In this document: one piece after another, positions 33,111-42,300 of the stretch
Numbering within the stretch: the first letter of the stretch is position 1
Layout of the letters: every line of letters starts with the position of its first letter
Assembly: GCA_020796225.1 (NCBI GenBank)
Contig: CM036767.1
Coordinates: 22,884,927-22,948,926 of the forward strand
DNA length: 64,000 bases
Origin: Arion vulgaris
Taxonomy: Eukaryota; Mollusca; Gastropoda; Stylommatophora; Arionidae
Direction of reading: 5' to 3'
The notes under the pieces: model-generated
What the model saw: the letters and a program-made list of their open reading frames with translations, nothing else
The model's database searches: none
Told to the model about the DNA's origin: nothing
Position numbers and translations under genes: made by a program

Positions 33111-33804
33111 CTTGAAAAGAAGAAACGAAGATCCGAACTTGATAACTAAATAATATCGAATAAACGAGTTTGGTGGGCGTTTTTGCAATCAGAACATCAT
33201 TGCGATATACTCAAGGTTTGCTAAATAAACACAAGTAGACGTTGTCTTACCTGCAAGATACATATACTTGTCGCCAGCAATCTTCTATTTGCTTCTTGTG
33301 CCGTACACTTCCTTTAACAGTCCGTCATGCAAGAACATAGGTGAGCTGTTTGTTGTTCATGTTTCGACCCTGTGCAACTAATCGCATATTCCAGCTCAGC
33401 CGCAAATAAAAGTTGAACTGTGATTGTACAGCGAACTATGAACTGGGGAGATCCTATTCTTACCGGGGTGTCGGGCGAGTCATTTGGAAATAACCACACA
33501 GGAGGGTAACTAAACCACGATCAAAAACGAAAATAAAGAAAATGGAAAGGGGAAGAAAATCATCGATGCAGCAAAACAGGAACTGATAGAGGGGAGATGG
33601 AGTGGTGGAGTAAAAAAAATATAACTTGGCGATATGTTTCCTTCGTCTATATGAGCAGATATAATTTCATTGATCTATCTATGCAGTTAAATGCCATTCC
33701 TAAGTACGGAACACCAGTTGACCATGTTAACTAGTCAGAGATTTCGCTACTGTAAACTAAACAGTATTATTAAAAGTAAACATAGATCTGAGTGAATTAT
33801 TGAT
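33111..33804. other. Spacer with a possible minus-strand exon
   Basis: The minus strand has a 61-codon frame (33499 to 33314) of unusual composition for the region. There are two donor-like sites, 'ccggtaaga' at about 33463 and 'ttgcaggtaagac' at about 33250. No protein family is recognised. It could be a host exon or chance. Confidence 0.25.
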
Positions 33805-33900
33805 ATATTGTTTGATTGATTGATTGATTGATAGGATCATCATCATTGAACTTTGATACATAACCATGAAGATCGTTTTTATTATACAGAAATGTATTAC
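33805..33900 (-). mobile_element. SINE-A 3' end
   Basis: An (ATTG)n tail at 33805-33832 is followed by the SINE-A terminal block ('gatcatcatcattgaac', 'cataaccatgaagatcg'). Only about 90 bp are present, and the 24-bp array follows. Confidence 0.75.
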
Positions 33901-33919
33901 CTGTAATCCAAGAACGTGG

Positions 33920-34080
33920 TAGAACCTGGGAGAGATGAAATAGTAGAACATGTGAGGGTCCCAACCAGTAGTAGAACATGTCAGGGACACAATAGAAGAA
34001 TAGTTGAGGGACACAATAGTAGAACATTTGAGGGATACATTAGTAGAACATATGAGGGACACATTAGTAGAACATATGTA
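33920..34080. repeat. 24-bp minisatellite, left part
   Basis: The unit is 'gtagaacatttgagggacac' plus 'aata/atta', about 6 imperfect copies. The same unit resumes at 34610 beyond a LINE. Confidence 0.93.
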
Positions 34081-34608
34081 AGTTAGTTTGTTCCTTTCGT
34101 GCCAAAGGCGGCACATAGGGCAGAGGTTTTAGATCTCCATGTGATACGGTTCTTTGCTAGCAGTTGGAGATCTTGTATGGTTTTACATCCCAATAGTTTA
34201 CTTTCTTGTTGGATGGTTCTTCGAAGAGTGGTCTTTGGTCTTCCACGCTTTCTTTTCCCAACTGGTGACCACATAAGGACTTGTCGATTTAGTCTTTTTC
34301 GTCTGATCTAAGAACATGACCTAAATATTTCCACCTTCGTTTCCTTATAATATTTGATACGGGTTGTTGGTGTGTTCTATCTCTCACTGTGTTGTTAGAA
34401 ACGTAATCACTCCATTTTGCTTTTAATAATTTTCGGAGACATTTATTCTCAAAGCTGTCTAGTTTCTTATCAATTTTCTTTGTTGATTTCCAACTTTCAC
34501 AACCGTAGGTCAGTACAGGAATGACACATGACCTAAATAATTTAACTTTTGTGCATATACTAAGGTCTTGAGATTGCCAGATATTCGTTAATTTAGTGAA
34601 GGTACTAG
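34081..34608 (-). mobile_element. LINE ORF2 tail inserted in the 24-bp array
   Basis: The minus strand encodes Leu-Thr-Tyr-Gly-Cys-Glu-Ser-Trp (the conserved segment after the reverse transcriptase) and Asn-Lys-Cys-Leu-Arg-Lys-Leu-Leu, then Trp-Lys-Tyr-Leu-Gly-His-Val-Leu-Arg near 34330. After a one-base frameshift near 34300 come Lys-Arg-Gly-Arg-Pro-Lys-Thr-Thr-Leu and an end Ala-Ala-Phe-Gly-Thr-Lys-Gly-Thr-Asn near 34090. It is 5'-truncated at about 34608. The same 24-bp minisatellite lies on both sides, so the LINE most likely landed in an existing array. Confidence 0.85.
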
Positions 34609-34609
34609 C

Positions 34610-35062
34610 TGAACATTTGTGGGATACAATAGTAGAACATTTGAGGGATACAATAGTAGAACATTTGAGGGGCACATTAGTAGAACATTTGAGGGACACA
34701 CTAGTAGAACATTTGAGGGGCACATTAGTAGAACATTTGAGGGATATAATAGTAGAGCATGTGAGGGGCACATTAGTAGACCATTTGAGGGACACACTAG
34801 TAGAACATTTGAGGGGCACATTAGTAGAACATTTGAGCGATATAATAGTAGAGCATGTGCGGGGCACATTAGTAGACCATTTGAGGGACACACTAGTAGA
34901 ACATTTGAGGGGCACATTAGTAGACAATTTGAGGGATATAATAGTAGAACATTTGAGGGATATAATAGTAGAACATGTGAGGGACACAATAGTAGAACAT
35001 TTGAGGGATATAATAGTAGAGCATTTGAGTGCCGCAACTAATAGTTGAACATATGAGGGTAC
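34610..35062. repeat. 24-bp minisatellite, right part, about 19 copies
   Basis: The unit is 'gtagaacatttgagggacac' plus 'atta', with 'gatataata' and 'ggcacatta' forms. A two- to four-unit pattern ('ggcacattagtagaccattt' then 'gagggacacactag') recurs at 34770 and 34868, a small higher-order repeat. Confidence 0.96.
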
Positions 35063-35214
35063 CTATAGTCGAACCTGTGAGGGATCCAAAAGTCATTTTA
35101 AGAATAGAAAACATGTAACTGAAAGCCATTGTAATCGTTACAACTATTAATGCTATTTAGTCCGTGTCAAGCATCGACTTTTCGGTTTAATCTTACTGAT
35201 TTGATTCTGTCTAT
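35063..35214. other. Short unassigned spacer
   Basis: Contains decayed 24-bp units at its left end. Confidence 0.4.
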
Positions 35215-35380
35215 TTTCTTTGACGAGCTTGAATTAGACTAGGAATTCTAGCTCACCTACAATGAAATCAGTGATCACTGACAAGATACTCCTACTATTC
35301 CACACGGAAACGGATCCGAGTACTATTCAAGATAGAGGCGAGCGCTGTACATCTACATACCAGAGATTCTCCCTTCCGAT
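35215..35380 (-). mobile_element. SINE-A, 5' part, decayed
   Basis: The minus strand shows the head-proximal blocks: a damaged tRNA-like start near 35370, 'gatcactgatttcattg' and 'gtgagctagaattcctagtc'. The 3' half is missing. Confidence 0.6.
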
Positions 35381-35555
35381 TATAGAACTATTGTGGCTAC
35401 TAATTATATTCTGAGCCGTCATCAACGGCAGCTTGCATATCATTTTTCCATCTATCTAACTACCCTCGTTTATTTGACTAAACTATATATTAGTTAACTT
35501 CCCAATTGTTGTGTTTTGCTTTGGGTCCCAGAATAAACCAAGTGTGCGATTTCTT
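35381..35555. other. Short unassigned spacer
   Basis: No supported feature. Confidence 0.4.
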
Positions 35556-35672
35556 AATGCAGTATTTGTGTAAAGCACTGGTGAACAATCTCCGGCCCGT
35601 CGACCAGATCCGACCCGCGAGCTCTTTGAATCCAGCTCACGAAAGACTCAAAGCTGAACATTTTCTGATCCC
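35556..35672 (+). mobile_element. hAT-like non-autonomous transposon fragment
   Basis: 'actggtgaacaatctccggc' followed by 'cagatccgacccgcgagc' and 'ctttgaatccagctcacgaa' resembles the terminal region of non-autonomous hAT elements, which often begin CAGTGGT and carry 'ccggcccgc' blocks (family knowledge, from memory). No second terminus or 8-bp target duplication was found. Confidence 0.35.
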
Positions 35673-36639
35673 GAAAGTGCTTTATGTTCCCCCAAAAAGA
35701 TCACTTTTTGAAGATATTTATATTTACCGTAGGGTCCAGTAGGGATGTATGGTTGGATATTTAAACAAAAAACACCTACAAATTGGATTGACATTTTGTT
35801 TGCTTCAAAAAACAATAAATGTTCATGCAATCTTGTATTTGTTTTAAGGAAGAGAGCATATAGATCTATCCTGAAAAAACAACACAAAATAAAACACACA
35901 AAAACTGGCTTATGCTATTAAAAATAATGAGAAAATGGATGTATTTTTTATATAACAAGACTTGAAAGGTTGCGGTAGATAATTGTTAAAGGTGACACCC
36001 CGGCAGAAGAGGTAGACCCTGGAGAATACCGATTCAGTGTGTAACTGACGATTTGAGCGTGATAACTGGAGAGGCTAGGGCATCTTCCGCATGAGAGAGA
36101 CAAAGAAAAATATGAAGAACTGTTAAGACTGCAAAGTTATGCTCAGAACAAGCTAATAGATGATGAATACCAATATGTGAAGACACTGCCAATTGGTCCA
36201 TGTCATATATGTGTCTATAAAAAAAAAAGTCATTTGAAAACAAGGTAGAACTTTGAGAAAGTCAAATGAAAGTATGTAACAGCTCCTACAATTCTTCATT
36301 AACATCTCAGAGCAATTGATAAATGATATTAGCCAGTCTGAAATATAAGAAAAATGAATGCGAGATTTGAGGATGCTCTATCAAAGAAGATCAGAATCTA
36401 CCTTTGATATCAACATGAGCACAGTTTGATTATCACTGCAAACGAAGCGTATTAGCCTCAAAGAGAAAACTTATTTGAAAATGAAAGATAGGGCTAAAAC
36501 GTTGTCACAAATATAAGAAACATATTATCTCAGAAATCAAGTACCTAAACTTGTAAATGTGTCTTGCAATTAATGACGTTTTTTGGGGGTAACTTTTACT
36601 TGGGATCACAAATTGACAAGAATGCAGTTTGACAAGTCT
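35673..36639. other. Spacer with one coding-like orphan stretch
   Basis: Mostly AT-rich. At 36066-36248 the plus strand holds a 60-codon stop-to-stop frame without ATG. It has a charged, helix-like run (Asp-Lys-Glu-Lys-Tyr-Glu-Glu-Leu-Leu) and a Cys-His-Ile-Cys near its end. It does not resemble the LINEs here. Confidence 0.35.
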
Positions 36640-36902
36640 TCTTCTTCTTCGATCGCTGCATATCGAACACTTGTTAATTATTTTTTGAAATTTATTTGTC
36701 ATCAGAGCCTAAGAGCGTATGCACGATTTGACAGTTATGCGCCTACAAGTAGGTCAGCACATCCGATTTCTGCGACACTTTTTATTTACTAGGGTAGCTT
36801 TCCTAGGCCCTACTTCAGTCGCCTCTTACGAAATGCCTTGTAGGTCACAGTCTTACTATTCTTTGCTCCCCCCTGAGAGTCCCAGAAACACACGGGTAAG
36901 AC
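36640..36902 (-). mobile_element. SINE-B, near full length
   Basis: (TTC)n at 36637-36651 marks the tail. On the minus strand come 'gcgcataactgtcaaatcg', 'ataaaaagtgtcgcagaaat' and the core 'catttcgtaagaggcgact', ending near 'gggactctcagggggga'. The block order is the same as at 8635 and 10760. Confidence 0.82.
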
Positions 36903-36924
36903 TGACAAGTAGTAAACATGACCA

Positions 36925-37174
36925 CATATAATATACATTCTTTTATTGACTTCATTGCACCGGGTTTTTACGCCATATGGCTCGATCCCTCTCCGCAGAA
37001 ATGGCACGCCACCTGCCGAGAGTATTGCACAAAGCACGAACTCCATAGCTCCAGCAACAATCCTAGGTGTCTAGAAAAATCTGCACTCGTGAACAGACAG
37101 GTGCGGTCCGGATTCCAACTCACGAATTTCGGCTCACAAGCCAAAGCGCTTAACTACTTTGCCACATAGACCCC
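36925..37174 (-). mobile_element. SINE-C, copy 2, split by a Penelope-like element
   Basis: On the minus strand the head is 'tctatgtggcaaagtagtta' with B-box-like 'gtgagttggaatccggacc'. A body follows with 'gctatggagttcgtgc', 'caatactctcggcagg' and 'ggtggcgtgccatttctgcg'. Its first bases (37161-37174, 'gccacatagacccc') recur at 38671-38684 on the far side of the Penelope-like insertion. The body block 'gcacgaactccatagctcc' (plus strand) is also SINE-A-like. Confidence 0.75.
37158..37174 (+). repeat. Left target-site duplication of the Penelope-like element
   Basis: 'tttgccacatagacccc' is identical to 38668-38684. Because the element's own 3' end also reads 'gcca' (compare 21001-21016), the true duplication may be as short as 'catagacccc'. 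Confidence 0.75.
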
Positions 37175-38346
37175 ATGGGTACTAAAATGGGACCTAGTTA
37201 TGCTTGCCTATTCATGGGTTATCTTGAACACCTAGTATGGACTACATATGATGACCCCCTTCCGTTTGTCTATCACAGATACATTGATGACTTTATTGGC
37301 ATTACTGATATGCCTGAAGCCGATTTGTCACGCTTCATTAATGTCATTAATGTTTTCAACCCTTCTATTCGTTTTATTTCTCACATCTCCACTACTTGTG
37401 TCAACTTTCTTGACATTACTATCACCATACGCCTACCCACTATCACTACATCAGTATATTACAAGTCTACTGATGCACATAGTTTCTCCTTTATACTTCT
37501 TCCCATCCCCGGGCTTGTCGTGACTCTTTGCCATTCTCGCAGATCTTGCACCTTCGTCGTCTTTGTAGCGAAGACGATGATTTTCTTGAGAGAGCTCGCG
37601 AGATGCTTGATTTCTTTCGCAGGCGCCTATACCCGGAGAGGGTGCTAGTCTCGGCTATGCATCGAGTTAAGAAAATCACTCGCCAGCAGGCCCTCACCAG
37701 CCAGCATAGGACTACTAACTCTGACAGAGTAAAACTTATCTTAACTTTTCACCCCCATAGTTCACTGGTGAAAATTGTTTTATTCCGTCATCTGTCTATC
37801 CTTAGGTCAGATCCTGAGACCCGTTCTGTCTTCCCCAACTATCCTTTGGTGGCTTACAGACGGGACAGAAGTCTTAAGGATATGTTGGTACACAGTCGCC
37901 TTAAGTCCAATATCCAGACTCATTTTGGCACTGTCCAGTGTGGCCGTCGGCGTTGCAACACGTGTGCCAATGTCATACAGACGCGTACTGTATCTTTTCC
38001 TTTAGATACGTTTCTTATTGACGATGGGTTCACATGCGAGTCCTGTAATCTTATATACGCCATTATCTGTAAGCGATGTAACAAGGCTTATATCGGCGAG
38101 ACAGGCAAGAGGCTAAGTGACCGATTCGCCCAACACTTACGCAACATACGCCAATGTTCTGTGACACGTTTAGCCAACCATTTCAATGATGCTGGCAATT
38201 CAGGAGTTCTCGATGTCCAGGTCACAGCCATCCGATCATGTTCCTCGGATGATCTCAGTCGATTTGCTCTGGAGAATCGGTTGATTTCTTTGTATGGTAC
38301 CTTGCGACCACGTGGGCTGAACGTATTATATTCCTTTGCTTCTTAG
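37175..38346 (+). pseudogene. Penelope-like ORF: RT C-terminal half plus GIY-YIG nuclease
   Basis: Frame 1 (37175 to about 37485) has Gly-Thr-Lys-Met-Gly-Pro, then the polymerase active-site Tyr-Ile-Asp-Asp-Phe near 37280 and Phe-Leu-Asp-Ile-Thr near 37410. A one-base deletion near 37485 shifts the rest into the frame ending at 38346. In that part, numbered from the Met at 37528: Cys-Asn-Thr-Cys at 143-146, Ile-Tyr-Ala-Ile at 176-179, Cys-Lys-Arg-Cys at 181-184, Tyr-Ile-Gly at 188-190, Arg199, His203, and Glu249 in Leu-Glu-Asn-Arg-Leu-Ile. These fit the GIY, YIG, Arg and Glu positions of the nuclease. The Cys pairs fit the zinc-finger-like insert seen in this family. Apart from the frameshift the nuclease looks undamaged, so the insertion may be fairly young. 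RT and nuclease are one polyprotein in intact relatives. Confidence 0.9.
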
Positions 38347-38574
38347 TACTTTCTCTTCCCATGCCTTGTAATCTATATGGGTATATGCTGCATGTATTCA
38401 AGTTATATATTTACGAGATTTTTCATTGTTTCTCTTCCGTTCTATTTCTAGTTTTTATGTGTGTTTTTTTGTGTTACATTTATTTCGTTATTCGTTTTTA
38501 TTTCCAGATTTTCATTAGAAACGTTTGTATTTGGTCGTCCATTTGTTTTTTAAATTTGTCACTCCTGCTGTTCG

Positions 38575-38670
38575 TTTGCTTGATAAAGGCCTTGTTGGTC
38601 GAAATGTTGCTGTATTTTAACATTGTTTTTGTAATTTGTAAAACTACAGTACTTTGTGATTACGTGTTTT
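38575..38670 (+). other. Penelope-like 3' tail with hammerhead-like motif
   Basis: 'cttgataaaggccttgttgg' followed by 'tcgaaatg' resembles the CUGAUGA...GAAA core layout of hammerhead ribozymes reported in Penelope-like elements (family knowledge). Two core bases differ (TTGATAA here), so activity is doubtful. The sequence is conserved in the solo tail at 20925-21016. Confidence 0.45.
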
Positions 38671-38684
38671 GCCACATAGACCCC
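38668..38684 (+). repeat. Right target-site duplication of the Penelope-like element
   Basis: Identical to 37158-37174. Beyond it, 'caacgctaaaattaac' would be the original flank of the SINE-C head. Confidence 0.75.
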
Positions 38685-38689
38685 CAACG

Positions 38690-39015
38690 CTAAAATTAAC
38701 AATATCTCACATAATACCTGATATCAAACGCAATGTTAAAGAAACACAATCACAATTAACGCATTAATACCAACTGTACAGGTAAATAATTCGAATGTAA
38801 TTGACTTTATCTGTTTACATCTGTTATAACATATTAAATATCAAAGCCTTGCCAAGAAGATAATGTGTTAAGTGTATGTAATTAAACTTTCACATTAACC
38901 CTGGTCTACAAGCTGGCTTCTGAATCTAACACTCCATCTATCAGAGCTGTCGTCGGCTAATCTCTATTATGAAGGATAAAAATAGAGAGAATTAGTAGCC
39001 TGCAGATGATCCGTA
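38690..39015. other. Unassigned spacer
   Basis: No supported feature. Confidence 0.45.
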
Positions 39016-39120
39016 GAATGCGCAAGTCAATCTCATTTCCCGGTGGTGTAGAACGGTAAACTCTGACCGCGATGTCCAAGGCTAACGGGTCAATGGATCA
39101 TTTTTCTATGACTAACCCCC
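39016..39120 (+). mobile_element. tRNA-like SINE head, unclassified
   Basis: 'cggtggtgtagaacggtaaa' (A-box-like) and 'ctaacgggtcaatggatc' (B-box-like) lie about 40 bp apart. A single copy with no family in this window. Confidence 0.4.
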
Positions 39121-39395
39121 TTTCTTTATCTTAGGTTTTGTTTTCTGAACGGATTGTTCTAGTGGGTGTTAGTAGCTTCAACGGTACTGAGCACGATCAC
39201 AATCCAAGCGTACCTAGTTCAAATCTGCGGAGGATATTTTGGAAGCAAATTCGTATACGTGGATATTTACGAATGGTAAAATTAGACTTCACCGTTCAGA
39301 AAGCAAAGGTAAACTACTGAATGTATAAGTGCTGCCTAGAAAATCAACGACTATTTACTGCGGTTGTTGGCGACGTCCTGTAAAGGATATGCCAC
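39121..39395. other. Spacer before the large array
   Basis: The 60-codon frame at 39138-39320 has no recognisable domain. The first 42-bp unit begins near 39400. Confidence 0.4.
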
Positions 39396-39399
39396 GATA

Positions 39400-42300
39400 T
39401 TTTTATAGTTCTCTAGATATTTTCCTTGATATTCTTTCTTATTTTTATTGTTCTCTAGATATTTTCCTTGATATTCTTTCTTATTTTTATTGTTCTCTAG
39501 ATATTTTCCTTGATATTCTTTCTTATTTTTATTGTTCTCTAGATATTTTCCTTGATATTCTTTCTTATTTTATTGTTCTCTAGATATTTTCCTTGATATT
39601 CTTTCTTATTTTTATTGTTCTCTAGATATTTTCCTTGATATTCTTTCTTATTTTTATTGTTCTCTAGATATTATTTCCTTGATATTCTTTCTTATTTTTA
39701 TTGTTCTCTAGATATTTTCCTTGATATTCTTTCTTATTTTTATTGTTCTCTAGATATTTTCCTTGATATTCTTTCTTATTTTTATTGTTCTCTAGATATT
39801 ATTTCCTTGATATTCTTTCTTATTTTTATTGTTCTCTAGATATTTTCCTTGATATTCTTTCTTATTTTTATTGTTCTCTAGATATTTTCCTTGATATTCT
39901 TTCTTATTTTTATTGTTCTCTAGATATTTTCCTTGATATTCTTTCTTATTTTTATTGTTCTCTAGATATTTTCCTTGATATTCTTTCTTATTTTTATTGT
40001 TCTCTAGATATTTTCCTTGATATTCTTTCTTATTTTTATTGTTCTCTAGATATTAATTCCTTGATATTCTTTCTTATTTTTATTGTTCTCTAGATATTTT
40101 CCTTGATATTCTTTCTTATTTTTATTGTTCTCTAGATATTTTCCTTGATATTCTTTCTTATTTTTATTGTTCTCTAGATATTTTCCTTGATATTGTTTCT
40201 TATTTTTATTGTTCTCTAGATATTATTTCCTTGATATTCTTTCTTATTTTTATTGTTCTCTAGATATTTTCCTTGATATTCTTTCTTATTTTTATTGTTC
40301 TCTAGATATTATTTCCTTGATATTCTTTCTTATTTTTATTGTTCTCTAGATATTTTCCTTGATATTCTTTCTTATTTTTATTGTTCTCTAGATATTATTT
40401 CCTTGTATTCTTTTTATTTTTATTGTTCTCTAGATATTTTCCTTGATATTCTTTCTTATTTTTATTGTTCTCTAGATATTATTTCCTTGATATTCTTTCT
40501 TATTTTTATTGTTCTCTAGATATTATTTCCTTGATATTCTTTCTTATTTTTATGTTCTCTAGATATTATTTCTGATATTCTTTTTATTTTTATTGTTCTC
40601 TAGATATTTTCCTTGATATTCTTTCTTATTTTTATTGTTCTCTAGATATTTTCCTTGATATTCTTTCTTATTTTTATTGTTCTCTAGATATTTTCCTTGA
40701 TATTCTTTCTTATTTTTACTGTTCTCTAGATATTTTCCTTGATATTCTTTCTTATTTTTATTGTTCTCTAGATATTTTCCTTGATATTCTTTCTTATTTT
40801 ATTGTTCTCTAGATATTTTCCTTGATATTCTTTCTTATTTTTATTGTTCTCTAGATATTTTCCTTGATATTCTTTCTTATTTTTATTGTTCTCTAGATAT
40901 TTTCCATGATATTCTTTCTTATTTTTATTGTTCTCTAGATATTTTCCTTGATATTCTTTCCTTTTTTTTATTGTTCTCTAGATATTATTTCCTTGATATT
41001 CTTTCTTATTTTTATTGTTCTCTAGATATTTTTCTTGATATTCTTTCTTATTTTTATTGTTCTCTAGATATTTTTTCCTTGATATTCTTTCTTATTTTTA
41101 TTGTTCTCTAGATATTTTCCTTGATATTCTTTCTATTTTTATTGTTCTCTAGATATTTTCCTTGATATTCATTCTTATTTTTATTGTTCTCTAGATATTT
41201 TCCTTGATATTCTTTCTTATTTTATTGTTCTCTAGATATTTTCCTTGATATTCTTTCTATTTTTATTGTTCTCTAGATATTTTCCTTGATATTCTTTCCT
41301 ATTTTTATTGTTCTCTAGATATTTTCCTTGATATTCTTTCTTATTTTTATTGTTCTCTAGATATTTTCCTTGATATTCTTTCTTATTTTATTGTTCTCTA
41401 GATATTTTCCTTGATATTCTTTCTTATTTTTATTGTTCTCTAGATATTTTCCTTGATATTCTTTCTTATTTTTATTGTTCTCTAATGATATTTTTTTTTT
41501 TTTTTTTTTCCTTGATATTCTTTTTTATTTTTATTGTTCTCTAGATATTTTCCTTGATATTCTTTCTTATTTTTATTGTTCTCTAGATATTTTCCTTGAT
41601 ATTCTTTCTTATTTTTATTGTTCTCTAGATATTTTCCTTGATTTTCTTCTTATTTTTATTGTTCTCTAGATATTTTCCTTGATATTCTTTCTTATTTTTA
41701 TTGTTCTCTAGATATTTTCCTTGATATTTTTTCTTATTTTTATTGTTCTCTAGATATTTTCCTTGATATTCTTTCTTATTTTTATTGTTCTCTAGATATT
41801 TTTTCCTTGATATTCTTTCTTATTTTTATTGTTCTCTAGATATTTTCCTTGATATTCTTTCTTATTTTTATTGTTCTCTAGATATTTTCCTTGATATTCT
41901 TTCTTATTTTTATTGTTCTCTAGATATTTTCCTTGATATTCTTTCTTATTTTTATTGTTCTCTAGATATTTTCCTTGATATTCTTTCTTATTTTTATTGT
42001 TCTCTAGATATTTTTTGATATTCTTTTTATTTTTATTGTTCTCTAGATATTTTTCTTGATATTCTTTCTTATTTTTATTGTTCTCTAGATATTATTTCCT
42101 TGGTATTCTTTCTTATTTTTATTGTTCTCTAGATATTATTTCCTTGATATTCTTGATTATTTTTATTGTTCTCTAGATATTATTTCTTTGATATTCTTTC
42201 TTATTTTTATTGTTCTCTAGATATTATTTCCTTGATATTCTTTCTTATTTTTATTGTTCTCTAGATATTTTCCTTGATATTCTTTCTTATTTTTATTGTT

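Larger units (their letters stand above)
37175..38670 (+). mobile_element. Penelope-like retroelement, 5'-truncated, GIY-YIG class
   Basis: The insertion starts within the reverse transcriptase at Met-Gly-Thr-Lys-Met-Gly-Pro, immediately after the left duplicate. It runs through the GIY-YIG endonuclease domain to a 3' untranslated region ending 'gtacttt-gtgattacgtgtttt'. Penelope-like elements join a telomerase-related reverse transcriptase to a GIY-YIG nuclease (family knowledge). The lost upstream part would hold the N-terminal half of the polymerase. It cannot be active because of the truncation and a frameshift. Confidence 0.92.

Noticed and set aside
37060..37174. Pseudo-LTR of the Penelope-like element
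   Set aside because: Penelope-like elements can have tandem terminal copies, but this sequence is a SINE-C on the opposite strand and only 17 bp recur on the other side.
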